The notes below the pieces were generated by a model, which was not told the DNA's origin, did no database searches, and worked only from the letters and a program-made list of their open reading frames with translations. Positions 33,176 to 46,120 of a stretch of DNA of 64,000 nt are shown in pieces. Positions within the stretch are counted from its first letter, which is position 1. Each line of letters begins with the position of its first letter. Origin of the DNA: Dryomyza anilis (taxonomy: Eukaryota; Arthropoda; Insecta; Diptera; Dryomyzidae); NCBI GenBank assembly GCA_951804985.1, contig OX638133.1:50826791-50890790 (forward strand), given 5' to 3'. Made by a program: the position numbers and the translations under genes.

Positions 33176-36100
33176 TGGACTCCAGTCCACTGCTTTCTCC
33201 GTTAGGCTACACATCAACAATGTTTTTATTTAGATATTTTCCTTCAAAACAACATATTTAAAATGTTCAATTTATTATTAAATGTCACAACGTTCAAACA
33301 GAATTATAAATGAACACAGGGCTATGTCGACGAGGCATGTCGACGACTATGGTTCCACGTTAGCGGGGCGCAGAAAACAAATATGTTTGGACAATCAAAC
33401 CTTTGTCGAACCAACATATTTTGTTCTCGTAAATTTTAAATACGTTTGTGATAACCCCAACATAATTGTTTGCAGTTTGTGACTATTTGACAATTCTGCT
33501 ACAAGTTTATGTAAACCTTTTATAGGATTTAAATTAAAATTTTATGTTTTTCTGAAGCAATTTTGAATTAAATTAAGAATTAAGGTCCATTCATATCAGA
33601 CAGCACGTTGCGTATCATGCACGTTGCGTATCATGCACGTTGCGTATTATGCACTATTCTCCAGTACATTTTATATGAGAGTGTTCATATCATGCGTTTT
33701 CAATTTCAATAAAATCTTATGCAGCCCATCGTCCTTGAAGTTAAAAAAAGTACAACAAAAATAGACATTTTATATGGTTAAATCGTTCTAAAATCGGCAT
33801 GGGTGGTTATTTTGACATGTAATGGGAGAGCTCCAGACTTTAGGAATTTTTTTTTTCAAAAACTATACCCAATAGAAATTGACCGATAACAAATTTGGAT
33901 TTAGCACGCCTAAAAATGTATATAAATAAAATTACATACCATGCCGCCATGCGCTAGCATAAGATTTTATTCAAAATAGATGAAATTTAAGAAAGGACAT
34001 TATAGATACAATCTCTAATTCTTCAGTCTATTTCGATTCAAAAAAAACTTTATATAGATGGTAAAAAAATAAAAACGTGAATTTAATTTGTTTTTTATCT
34101 TCATCTGCAATGCGCAAACAGAAGACATTATTTTTTTGACTCAAATTTTTTGTGGTAATCTCTAGCAGCACATTGCTACTTTTAAGCTCTATTACAACTT
34201 TGGGAAAAAATTTCGATCCGCCCAAATCACGTTCATGCAAAGGCGTTCATATCAACAGTATGCAAATAATTAGGGTTGAAAAAAATAAAATCCTTTTTAT
34301 ACTTTTATTATACACCGGCAACTCTTTCATTAATTGTCAAAATAATTAAATATAATTTAAAACAATAATGCAAAATTTATTAATTAAAATATTAAAGTAA
34401 TCACATCGTGTTTACGAATAGTTTCTCGGGCGATTTAACATCGGTAATGGCACCAGGCCGCTTTGCAGAAAGTAGCGTTTTAACGTTTGGCTAACAAAGC
34501 CAGAAACTCGCCCAAACCTCGATATATGTGCCACCGTCTACTACTAAGGAATACAAGAGTCTGACAATGAGCAGAACGGGCACCTGGTACTGGATCTGTT
34601 TGTGGCAGAGAGCGACGCTTACACTAAGAGCCGGTTTTACAGTGGTAGTTTAATCTCAGAATTCAGTTTTACAGTGGCTTTAAATCGTCGTTTAAAATCA
34701 GTTTAAACTTCTTACGTAGGCCGTTTAAACTACGTTTAAAATCTTAATGTGTTTGACAGATACTATCCACAAGAATGAGAGTTGCACCCTTTTTGAACTG
34801 TCCGTCCACTTTCTCTGTGTCTTGTTCCCGCCGTGTCTGTCGGCATGCTTGTCTTCTATTTGTTTTCTTGTATTTTAGCTTTGTATAAATCAAACTTCTA
34901 TCCTCACATGTACTGAAGTTGCTCGATCTTTCGTATATTTCATTTATTTTATTATAATAAAATCTAATTTCAATGTCTTGATTTACAAAATATTTGCATA
35001 AAATTATCAGCTGTTCCAAATAAGAGAAATAATAGATAATTTGTTGACATTTGCCAGTGATGCCATATTTATCCGACTTGGCTCAGTTCATTTTAAACTT
35101 TTACTGTAAAACAGCTATCAAAGTTAAACGTCGTTTAAATGTATGAGACGTTTAATTTTACATAGGTTAAACTAGGTTTTAACTTGCACTGTAAAACCGA
35201 TCCTAAGAAAACAAGATATTTATATAAGTCTTGCTGCAACTATTAGTTTAAATTTACACCTTGTAGCAAAAATTTAAACATCTCATAAGTTTCAATAAAC
35301 TTACAGCAAAACTCTTAATAATTTTCAAATATGACATATATGCAGATAGTTACAAGATGTTTGCTACAACAGCAATGAAAATTGTGGTATTTACAATAGA
35401 TTAACCGCAAAGATCCTGAATTGCGGGACATTTACAACAAATCTATTGTCTTTTTTTGACATTTGGCTATTATAAAAAATGCAAATGCCGTACTTTTTCC
35501 TTACGCTCGTTTTATACACAACAATTAAGTAAATCCAATGGTGTAAAAATGTGTCAACACAAATATAATATTTTAATGGTAAAAGTGAAAATAAAAATAA
35601 CTGAGATTGAAATTTTCAACACGTGATGAAAAATGATTACTTTTCAGAGTTTTCAAGTAGTTGTACAATTTTACCGTCAATGGCTTTAATGCGATGCCGA
35701 TGTATTACAATGATACGGCTTTCATTCTAAAATCCATTTAAATCCTTTTATTTCAATAAAAAATACTCCGCGAATTCTTATGGAGTACCTTTACCAACTA
35801 TTTTTATATTTGTAAGATGTTTAATTTATGTTTGTTATAAATAATCGTAAATTTGCAAGATATGTGTCATCAATATTTATCGTATTCGGCGTATATTTGA
35901 GAGATGGTTGTCTCAAAGACAATCTAAATAATTTGTAAATAACTTGATATTTAGGGCTGTGATATTTCTGGTAGTCATCTTTGTTTTCTTAGTGTAGGAA
36001 AAGATCAAGGCGCTGGCTGCCGTAAAGGAGCAATGGATCCTGCAGTGCTATATAAATCTGACCTGGAACGAGAGCTACGTGCGTGGCCAATACTACTTCA

Positions 36101-37653
36101 CTTCTCTGCAGTACATTTCACAGAATCGCGTCGAACCTGTAGCGCGATTCCGTAACTTCATAACGATAATATTCGATATCGCTAACTACTGACAATTGTC
36201 GCTTGCGATAGCGATCGTTATGAAAAAAGTGATTCCCTTTCAATGCATTTTATGTAGACAAATAAATTCGGAAATATTTTTAACAATAAAAATCGTTTAA
36301 ATCGTTGAAAAGTAAGTTGTCTAACAACCAAAAAATTTTCAACGATATCGTATCGACAATTTTCGGTAAATTCTTAACGATGTCAGCTGACGATAAATAT
36401 CATAGCGAACTGTGTACGGAATACCTCCTAACAATATTTGTAGTTAATTGTAGTTAGCGATATCGATTTTTGTCGTTACGGAGTTAGGAAATCGCGCTAC
36501 CGAGCTTGATTTGGGATCATGGAAGAGTTCTTCGACAAGCACCCAGATGCGTGCGCGGGCACCGCTGCACGCAAGCGTGCGTTCTAGACCGTCAAGTACA
36601 ATATCGAGTGGCTAGTGCAGAACAAGCACAAAGTGGGCAGCTGGTTGGCGGCACAGACGGAGACAGAGCAGACGACTGAAGAGCCCGCTCTGCAAGGCGG
36701 GTAAATAAGCGCAGACTGCTTAAATATTCTAAACTTTTAAAATACTTTAATCTCCTCTTGTATATTATTAACCAGTAGATAACCACACGCATTTTCGTCT
36801 CGTTATAAATTTCTCAAGTCACAGCATCGCGGAGTTTATTAGAGTAAAAATTAATATGTAGCCTCTCATGCCACTGTAATTTCTTATGCAGCATCCTTAC
36901 ACAAGCTATTAAAAATTGTAGCCTATTAAATTTAAAATTTAAATTTGATTTAAAAATGTTGTCTTAATAAAAGGGTAGTCTTGTTAATAAAAATAATTTG
37001 AATTTACTACAATAGCACTACAATATACAAAATTTTGTAATAAAAACAATAAAAAGCAGTAAATATTTTATATTTTTACAACAATGCATGCGACAGGCTC
37101 CTGCAAAAATATTTTGCATGATACGATACGTGCATAAACGGACCCAAAACGCATGATATGAACACTCTCATATAAAATGTACTAGAGAATATTTGTCGTG
37201 CATAATACGCAACGTGCATGATAAGCAACGTGCTCTGATATGAATGGACCTTAATTCTTAATTTAATTCAAAATTGCTTCAGAAAAACATTAAATTTTAA
37301 TTTAAATCCTATAAAAAGGTTTACATAAACTTGTAGCAGAATTGTCAAATAGTCAACTGCAAACATCTATTTGGGGTTATCACAAACGTATTTAAAATTT
37401 ACGAGAACAAAATATGTTGGTTGGACAAAGGTTTGATTGTCCAAACATATTTGTTTTCTGCGTCCAACTAACGTGGAACCTGAGTCGTCGACATACCTCG
37501 TCGACATAGTCTTGTGTTCATTTATAATTCTGTTTGAACGTTGTGACATTTAATAATAAATTGAACATTTTAAAAATGTTGTTTTGAAGGCAAATATCTA
37601 AATAAAAACATTGTTGATGTGTAGCCTAATGGAGAAAGCAGTGGACTGGAGTC
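33176..37653. mobile_element. Inverted-arm element, unit 3
   Basis: Same structure as unit 2, shifted by about 6551 bp. The right arm ends at 37653. Immediately after it, ~42 bp present in the other units is missing, joining GGAGTTCGAT directly to TTATTAAATT. Confidence 0.85.
34536..36704 (+). pseudogene. M1 aminopeptidase C-terminal fragment, unit 3
   Basis: Same order and same stop as unit 2 (fragment A 34536-34621, B 35998-36139, C 36500-36704). I see no base change that restores a frame. Identical stops in all copies show the gene was already broken before the tandem amplification. Confidence 0.84.
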
Positions 37654-39640
37654 AGGAGTTCGATTTATTAAATTTATATAACATAAACAAAACAATAAAC
37701 AAAAACAATAAATAAAGATAATAGAGAGCAATAAATATAATTAAGACGGGAAACATTTTTTTTTTTTTATTACAAGTACGTTGCCAATACGTTGCTGACA
37801 CATTTCTTAGAAAATTGCTGGAATATTGATAAATATTTCTGCAATATTCCAGGAGGCGGACATAGATAGATTGCTGCAAAATTGCAGCAATATTTCTGAC
37901 TTGCAGTGCAATGTCCCAGCAGCGTTGCTGCAATATTTTCGTGCTGTAGGGGATGAGATAAAATCATATATGACATAAATGAAGCCATATATAATCAGAT
38001 ATTAAATCATATATAAATAGATATGGATTCACATATGATTGGATGTTGTTCTGTGCACTGGTAGTGATTTCATTCAGTAGTGTCTTGCCAGTGGCTCCTT
38101 CCGACCTTTCCGCTTATAGTAAAAATTTCTTGTTGTCAAAAAGAAGTCATTTTTTAAAACAATAGTTTGCAGAACGAGTGACTCGCGTTTCTTTTGTCCA
38201 AATAATTTATGTGTTTCGTTATATCTTTTTTCGACCACTTGTACTTTGGTAAATCGAATACAATAACAAAAACTACTTCTGTTGAGATCACTTTATTCCT
38301 TTTGCAATTGCAATAACAAACATATGTGAATCCAAGAACACAACATCGAAGCTCGATATCGAGTTTTCTCGGAAATGCAACCAACAATAACCGTGATAGC
38401 TGGGATGGTGCCCAAGTAACCATTAGGGGGATGCTGTAGTATAGCAGCTTTAGTTAAAATTACAACTATTATAAAGCTAGCTATATAAAAAGTATTTAAA
38501 TGCCTTATCCTGCTAAAAAAAAACATATTTACATCTATTGCACAGTTAGCTGCAATTGCTCATAATAAGGCATTTTCTAAACCGATGTACAGAAAGCTGT
38601 TATATCATACTTAACCACCAACAGCATAATGACAGCTAGCTGGTATAGAGATGTTAACATGCTAATATAGAGCTTCAATGCGAAAACGTCAAAAAACATT
38701 ATATCAATGTGTTTGACATAATTAAATTTATTTTCATAATTTTCAGAAAATAAGAAACATTTAAGACTTTCACGAAAAAAATGAATGTAATCCAGTAAGA
38801 GGGGTGTGTTTTAAGTAGTGTTGTATGGACGCCTATGCTATAATTATGGAGTTATGAATAGTGTGCTGAAACCCCACAACCCTCTTCTGCGTTCAAGTAG
38901 TTGTGAGTGATCAGATGAAGATTACTCCCCACAGGCCATGCAACAAGACTTGGAAACATTTGATCCATGACGGACATTTTTAAACATTATCTGTTTGACG
39001 TTTCATATATTTTTATGCAAACTTCCACAATACACAAATCGAAAATTAAAAAACGAAACTTTATTTCATTTTCCCTGAAATAAAATATATGATGTGTGTC
39101 TGATCGGTCTAAGCAGCACTTTCAGTTTTATGAAATGCAAAAAAATCGACAAAAAAACATGGAACCATCTTGACAAATGCCACAGTACGAGTATAAGCTC
39201 ATATTGCAGACATGTGCGACATCATATGCACCTCAATAGTATCGCACACGTGCGCGAAAAATTGTATGCGGCGTACATGAGACTCAATATAGATGTACGC
39301 ATGCGAGAAACATTTATATGCCCATCATTTCAGGCACAACAAGTACGCAGACGTGCGAGAAATTATTTATTTTTTTCGTATTTGAGTTTCAATGTAGTAG
39401 CACAAGTGCGGAAAATATTCGCATTTTAGTCTTATATAGCCCTCAAGAATGCGTCTAACACAAATATGAAAATTATATAAAAAAAAAAATAATTTATGTT
39501 TGACATATGCATTTTAATTTAGTAAAAATAGTTAACAAATTCAATACATGAAAAAACAAATAACTATAGAAAAACTATACAACAAAATTGGATACAAATA
39601 AATTCTTGTTCCTCCTTGGAAGCCACTGTTGCTGCAGAAT

Positions 39641-40274
39641 GCGTATAATTATTGGCTCCGCGACTGATTGTGCGCTATACGAGCGTCCATCAAGCATCCT
39701 GCGAGACGACCAGACAAAAACTATCGCTGCTGAAGACCAAGTATATTGTCGGAAGGCGCCATCATGCCCAGATGCTGTGGATTGGAGAGATTAGCGTTAG
39801 TTAGCCGCGTGAGTGTACACCAAAATTGAGTGAAAGTGAAAACTCACTAGAACATAGTGAGAATTTAAAAGATTGCAATTTAAAAGATTGTAGTTTAACC
39901 AACCTCAAGTGGAGGTACTAAAATAGTAAAAGTGTCTTTTCAACTCTAAAATTAATAAAAGTGTCTTTTCAACTCTAAAAATAAAAAAGTGTCTTTTGAT
40001 TAATTAAATTGTAAAATAAATTAATGTCAAATAAATCAACTCTAACTTTTCAACGGTACGTCGGTACCGAGAGATAGTAAGAAGGAAGGACGAAGGAGGA
40101 AGGACCCTAAAATAAAATGGTAAGTGTTTGAAAATTTAATTTTTTTTTTTTTTTTAAAGATATAAAAATAGAATAGGATAGTTTTCATTTTTTTTATGAG
40201 TAGTGTTTTAGAAGTTAAAAAAAAAGAAGAGGGACTATTTTACAACAGAATATAGTTAAATATAAATTTATAAG
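39641..40274. other. Noncoding segment between the array and LINE-1
   Basis: It contains three direct copies of GTGTCTTTTCAACTCTAAAA (39931, 39961 and a partial at 39989), a purine run around GAAGGAAGGACGAAGGAGGA, and ATGGTAAGTG at about 40117, which looks like a splice donor. Regularly spaced repeats of this kind occur in LTR and leader regions, but I could not pair it with another LTR. A short open frame (39588-39794) is not supported. Confidence 0.4.
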
Positions 40275-43200
40275 AGTAGCGTCTGCACAACGATGGGGGA
40301 CGGATGTGTCGTGTCGTCCTCTTATCTTTTTTTCTAATTCGTTAAATTTTTGTCCGTCGAGTTTGTCTTAATATTTGTCGAGTGCCGTGCAAAATTTTGC
40401 TTAAGTGTCGTCCACGGTAACAACCTCATAACAATAAAAACGATTAAAATAAATAAAATAATAACACTCAATAAACAATAACATACAAAAACCAAAGACT
40501 ATAAAAATACAGAACCAAACATTATAAACAACAACACAAAACAACAACACAAAACCGGTTTCGCTGCACCATCAGCACTGCCTGCTGCCGCCGTCGCTGC
40601 TTACAATTGCCAACGCAACGGGCTTTTCTATGCCCTCTGTTGCAATTGCTCATTTGTTTATCGTTTTCAGTCCCTTCCCCATCCTACTCCTCGCTATCTG
40701 CGTGCGCGGTTGAGACTGCAAGAGTGCGTAACGAAGACAGTGGTCAAGGCATAACACTGACCACTGTTTAGCTTACGCTCTCACTTGTTTGTCTCCACTG
40801 CCGCCCGCTAATTGTATGTTTGTTTGTTTTAAATTTGCCCAGTAGCGAAAATGTCGCAAATCTTTCGTATGGATTTTTGCAACATTCGTGGCCTGAGAAC
40901 GAATTTTTTCGCTGTTTATGCGTATGTGTCTCTTTATAGGCCACATATAATGGCATTAGGTGAGACCCAGGTTGGCGAGGGTGCAAATCCACTGGATTTT
41001 CAAATACCGGGGTACCACCTACTGCCATTATTCTCTGCCCATAGGGGTCTCGCCCTTTTTATTCGAAGTGACGTTGCGTACCAGCACCAACATAGTGTTT
41101 CGGATAATGAATTTAATACTATGTGGATTAAATTCAAAATCTTGCAACACATCATGCACTTGTGTTTTATTTATTGGAGTCCGAATCTAGATAGGGTTTC
41201 TACCTGTAACAAGTTAGATGCCCTATCTGATTCGATCTCAAATATATTGGAGCAATTTCCAGGCAGTGAAATTGTTGTTGCGGGCGATTTTAATGTGCAC
41301 AACGCCACTTGGTTGAGCCACTCGGGTCTATCAACACAGGAGGGTTGTTATGTTGAGCTTTTTGCAGAGTGCCACCAACTCACTCAAATGGTGAAGGATC
41401 CGACGTATATTCCACGCGTCGGCGGGCAAAGCCCAAAAGTCCTAGACCTTTTTCTGACTTCACATCATGAAAAATATGATGTAAAAGTCCTTGCACCTCT
41501 TGGTAATTCCGACCACTGTACTGTTTCCGCTGAGTTTTCGTATTCTAGTTTACGCACCTCTTCGATTAAAGCCCCGAAGAGGACTGTATGGCTTTACGAA
41601 AAAGCAAATTGGGATGCGTTAAATGATTTTTTTCGCAACTTTAATTGGAAATTGTGTTTCGCAGATAGAAACATAAATGCCGCGGCCTTAATGGTACAAA
41701 ACATTATTTTATTGGGTATGCGGTCCTTCATACCTTCTAAAAAGATTAGCATTAAACCCAAGGACCACTCTTGGTTTAATGAGACTTGCAGGATTGCAGT
41801 CAGGTCGAAAGAGGAAGCCTTTCAGAATTGGCGTTCTAATAAGAATGCTGATACTGAAAGACTTCGCATACAGGCTAGGAATCGCTGTAATGCCGTGATC
41901 GCGCGTGAAAAGTTTCTACACGAACAAAACGCGCGCAAAAAGGTCCTTCTCTACCATAGAGGTAGTAAAAATTTCTGGTCATTTGTTAAAAGGGTGAAGA
42001 ATCATACGACATCGTCTACTCCAACCCTTGTCATGAATGGCCAGACCTTCACAGACCCGGTTGATAAAGCTAATCTCTTGGCAGAACTATTTGCAAATAA
42101 TTCAACGCTCCCAGTTAGCAATCAACCACTGCCCGTCGTTGAATTTATTTCTTCTGCAATGCCGGAGATACATTTTCGAACTCGGGCAGTTAAAAAGGTT
42201 TTAGCAAATCTCAATATTAACAAAGCCTCCGGGCCAGATGGCATATCTGCCCATGTGTTGAAGAAGTGTGCGTCAACGCTGGCTTGTCCATTGCGTAACC
42301 TTTTCAACATCTCCTACACGACAGGAGTTTTTCCATCTTGTTGGAAGGTTGCCAATGTCCAGCCAGTTCCGAAAAAGGGTGAGGCTACGAACCCTGCTAA
42401 TTACCGACCCATTGCAATATGCTCTGCGCTATCCAAGGTAATGGAAAGCGTAATAAACTTCCACCTTGTGAACTATCTGGAGCGAAACGAATTACTTAGT
42501 GACCGGCAATATGGTTTCCGTAGGACCAGATCCACCGGTGACTTGATGGCGGTCCTCTCCGAAAAGTGGAATAATTGTATTCACCTTTTCGGAGAGAGTA
42601 AGGTGGTTGCTCTTGATATTTCCAAGGCTTTTGATCGAGTGTGGCATGAAGCCCTGGTATCAAAACTTATTGCATATGGTGTCGGTAATTCTTTTGCTCG
42701 AGTTTTCTCCAGGGTCGTTCAATACGAGTTGCGATGGATGGTGTTTTCTCAGAACAACATTCCATCAATTCTGGAGTCCCGCAGGATTCCGTCCATCCCC
42801 GTCCCTATTTCTGCTGTTTATCAATGACCTTCTGTCATCGACCCAGAACCCAATCCATTCCTTTGCAGATGACAGCAACATTTGTCATTCATTTTTGTTC
42901 AACAAGCGCCCAAACTCCTTGGAGATTGAGAGTAAAAGGCGCACAATGAATGATACACTCAATAATGACCTTAAAACAATCTCCGAGTGGGGTCTTGCAA
43001 ATAGAGTTGATTTTAATGCTAGCAAGACCCAATGTTGTCTGTTATCTCACAAAAGAATGGATTCACTCCTCCCTCCCCTCAATATGGACTCTGTGGATAT
43101 TGCGCAGGCAGCTGCTCTTGACGTTCTGGGTATATCAATTCAATGTGACCTCCGTTGGAATGATCACATATTTGATGTGTCGAAAGAAGCGGCCAAGTGC

Positions 43201-43811
43201 CTCGGTTTTCTGAAACGGTGTAAAACATACTTCACTCCTGCTGACTTGCGCACTGTCTACACCACCTATATTCGGCCTAAGATGGAATACAATTCGCACA
43301 TATGGACAGGGGCTTCAAAATCTTCTTTGGAGTTCCTGGATCGAATTCAACAACGTGCAATATATTTAATAGGGGATGAAAATATTTCATCCTCTATTGG
43401 TTCTCTTGAGCACCGAAGGACCGTAGGGTGTGTAAGCCTGTTTTATAGGTATTACAATGGTAAGTGTTCGAGGGAAATACATGGCCTGATTCCACCAGGT
43501 CGTGTGTTCCCTCGTACTACTGGGGCATCGAACCAAGCCCACCCCTTCGTAGTCCACACGGTTCCCAACAGAACCACGCATTACAGAGAGAATTCGTTCT
43601 TCAGTCGCACGATTCGTTTGTGGAACAATCTCCCTGCGTCTGTTTTTCCCGACATTTTTAATATTGGGAAATTTAAAGCAAACATCCACCGACACTACTC
43701 CATCTTTCCTCCTCCTTTGAACCTATAATCCTTCCTTGCGATCAACACTGTGCATTGCACGAATAGGGGGCATCCCCTGAGCGTTGGTTAATTTGTAAAA
43801 AAAAAAAAAAA
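40275..43811 (+). mobile_element. LINE-1 copy R, near full-length non-LTR retrotransposon
   Basis: The 5' end AGTAGCGTCTG matches copy L. A ~576-bp leader precedes one long EN-RT frame (ATG 40851). The element ends in a poly-A run (43797-43811) just after a short 3' UTR. Total length is ~3.5 kb. There is no ORF1 between leader and ORF2 in either copy. EN and RT are well conserved, but frameshifts near 42720-42810 break RT. Confidence 0.9.
40851..43728 (+). pseudogene. LINE-1 endonuclease-RT ORF, two frameshifts
   Basis: ATG 40851 opens a 658-residue frame. Endonuclease motifs are LGETQV (about residue 37), GDFNVHN (about 145) and GNSDHC (about 220). RT follows with KASGPDGISAHVLK, PANYRPIAICSALSKVMES, QYGFRR and VALDISKAFDRVWHEAL (catalytic Asp). 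Near 42720-42810 two frame changes occur. In the bridging frame the conserved SGVPQG reads SGVPQDS. The last frame (to 43728) carries SFADDSN, the FADD catalytic box, and a C-terminal domain with a KMEYNSHIW motif. The protein would nick and copy target DNA. The motif pattern fits the Jockey/CR1 group of LINEs; I do not assign a named family. Confidence 0.88.
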
Positions 43812-44307
43812 CAATTGAAAAATAAAGATTTTAAAAACTTTCTTTTAATTTAAAAAGGAAAATTAACATTTCCAAATAAATAAATCGAAATAACACTGAG
43901 ATTCCAAACTACGGACCCTCCAGTGTATAACAAATAAAAACTATTTGATTAAATTTTAAAGCGTGTGAACACAGCACTGATTGTGTTATGATTTTAAAAA
44001 TAACAAAAAATGTATAATAAAAAAACATTGTATGTTAATTTTTTTTTACAATCTTGAGTTTTTTTTTATTTGGAACAATAAAATTATTTTTATTTTTCCA
44101 ATGTTATAGAAAAAAGATTTAAAAAAAATACTTCAATATAGTATGTAGAATAGTATTTAGTTATACTTGATGAATACCAAAATTGATTTCGTTGTTGTTT
44201 GGGTAACATTTTTGTTTCATTGAAATTTTCAATTACAACTTGATGAAATTTATTTTTTTTTTAATTAAAAGATAAAGATAACGTTTTAAATTGATTGAAA
44301 ATATTTA
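43812..44307. other. AT-rich noncoding stretch
   Basis: It lies between the LINE-1 poly-A tail and the Gypsy-A gag start. It should hold the Gypsy-A leader and possibly its LTR, but I could not find a TG...CA pair or a primer-binding site like that of Gypsy-B. Confidence 0.45.
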
Positions 44308-44491
44308 ATGGCAGATGCTAATGAATTAAATGCGTATATTCAAAAGCAATCTAGCGAATTGGACAGATTTATTGAAAAATTATGGTCGCAATTTGTACCA
44401 ACAATACTAAATAAAGATAGTACAGCGTTATTAAAACATAATATATCTAGAATTTTGCATTTATCTAAATTAGAGAAGGCAGATAAAATAG
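44308..44491 (+). pseudogene. Gypsy-A gag N-terminus
   Basis: ATG 44308 gives NELNAYIQKQSSELDRFIEK with an LWSQF segment. This is alignable by eye with the Gypsy-B gag start (IGLFIERLWTEI). It is a helical, probably coiled-coil segment. It is cut by LINE-2 at about 44492 and resumes after 46120 with ENGELERLVDVLRKRLNDY, another helical gag stretch. A later deletion removes the rest of gag. Confidence 0.7.
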
Positions 44492-46120
44492 TCAGTTGAC
44501 TTTGTCTCTTTGTCAGTGCAGGTCGTTGTTACAAGTACATGCAGTGATTGCTGTGATTTAAATAGTGTATTTATTGAATATTTAATATACTTATAGTGAG
44601 TTTTCGTCAAAGTTCTGTTTCTTGTCGTTAAGTTCGTTGTTTTTATAAAATATTAAATATTTGTTATAATACATTTATATATAAATCAATTTAAGTAATA
44701 TATTTGTCTATTTCTGTGTAATATTACTGCGGCATGCATTGTTATTGTTATCTGTGATTTTCTATTCTTCTTTGTGCGATATTTGTTTACGTCGTTTTTC
44801 TATTGTGTTGTTAGTGCGTATTTTAATTTGTAACAGCTGTAAGCATTTATCCCTTGAGTGATCTAATTTTTTTATTCGGAACTTAATTTTTAAATTTATA
44901 AATTTTTTTAATTTTGTACTTTTGTTATTTTCAAATAAATGGAATTCTTATCAGTAGAAAATTTTGCTGCCTGTTCTTTGAGGGATAAGTGCAAGAGTCA
45001 AAACATATTAAATTCTATGTTTTCTTGTTCCGGTCCCTGCGGACAGCTTTTTATTGCAACATCCGGGGTACCTCAGGGTAGCCATCTTGGACCTCTTTTA
45101 TTTATTTTGGCGATTAATGATGTCATATACAATATAAAGTACTCCAATCTATTAATTTATGCCGATGACATGAAAATTTATAAGGCTATCAAGGATGAGA
45201 AGGACGCTAAATTACTGCAGACAGATTTAAATTTTTTTGAGATTTGGTGTTTAAAGAACCATTTGGTACTTAATCCAGATAAGTGTCAGTCTATGATATT
45301 TTCTCGAAAGAGAAACAATATAGAGTATAACTATATGTTAAAAGAGGAAAATGTTAGTCGAGTACATATAGTAAAGGATCTAGGTCTGTTTGTTGATCCC
45401 ACTTTATTGTTCAAACTTCATATTGAACATATATGTAAAAAAGCCTCTTCATTGCTTGGTTTTATCAAGCGCTGGGCTAAAGAATTTAATAGTCCTTTGA
45501 CTACATTAACTCTATATAATACTCTAGTACGTTGTCATCTAGAATATGCAAGTCAAGTATGGTCTTCTTTTTATAAAGTGCACACTGATCGTATCGAACG
45601 TATACAAAAAAACTTTGTACGATTCGCTCTCAATGGTTTAAATTGGGTTGATAATTACAATCTTCCACCATACGAGGATCGGCTGAAGCTATTAAACTTG
45701 AAATCACTTGAAGATCACAGAAAAAATGCTGATGTAATCTATATACATCAACTCATTACTGGTAAATTGGATTCACCAGAGCTTTTACGATATATAACCT
45801 TTAACCAAAATCGTAGAAGTAGTAGAAATGGTGATACATTATTCTATCTTCCATTTAGTAGAACAAATTATGTTGTATCATCACCTTTTAACCGTATGTG
45901 TAATATAGTTAATAATTGTACACATTTAAATGTTAATCTGTCAAAAAGTCAACTCAAATGTAGATAGAAGCTTTAATAACAAAAATTATATTGCAGATAT
46001 TTTAACAACTGCATGCGTATGTTACGAGCCCAACTACTATTAGTGGGTCAATTTTTTCAAGCATTTATGCTTTGAAAGTGGAAGCTAGCTGTATTAGCTA
46101 AAACTCGATTATTATTATTA
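44492..46120 (+). mobile_element. LINE-2, internally deleted non-LTR element in Gypsy-A gag
   Basis: From TCAGTTGACTTTG (44492) runs a ~445-bp AT-rich leader, then an ORF that starts with ~30 codons and jumps directly into RT (44939-45967). The 3' end terminates in a short ATT repeat at 46107-46120. The endonuclease and RT N-terminus are missing although both termini appear present, so this is an internal deletion rather than 5' truncation. No exact target duplication was seen. Confidence 0.7.
44939..45967 (+). pseudogene. LINE-2 reverse transcriptase, deletion derivative
   Basis: 342 codons are open from ATG 44939. After an N-terminal ~30 residues of unknown origin, RT is recognised by SGVPQGSHLGPLLFILAIND and LIYADDMKIY (the YADD box), followed by thumb and C-terminal motifs (KDLGLFVD, LGFIKRW, HLEYASQVW). 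The first catalytic Asp region and the endonuclease are absent, so the protein could not be an active retrotransposase although the frame is uninterrupted. Confidence 0.85.

Larger units (their letters stand above)
20061..39640. repeat. Tandem array of three ~6.5-kb units
   Basis: Units run 20061-26584 (6524 bp), 26585-33135 (6551 bp) and 33136-39640 (6505 bp). Each starts TGGTATCGTCAATCTCCCAA and ends GAAGCCACTGTTGCTGCAGAA. Matching positions in units 2 and 3 differ by exactly 6551 over long stretches, showing few changes. Unit 1 lacks ~67 bp (aminopeptidase fragment A) and ~13 bp at the MITE-1 end. Unit 3 lacks ~42 bp after the right inverted arm. Each unit contains a 4.5-kb inverted-arm element and a ~2-kb tail. 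Confidence 0.95.

Noticed and set aside
37652..37988. Minus-strand frames around the TTGCTGCAATATT theme
   Set aside because: They arise from short inverted repeats and differ between units through small indels.
39588..39794. Short frame crossing the end of the array
   Set aside because: It starts in the array tail and continues in unrelated sequence; no homology or codon evidence.
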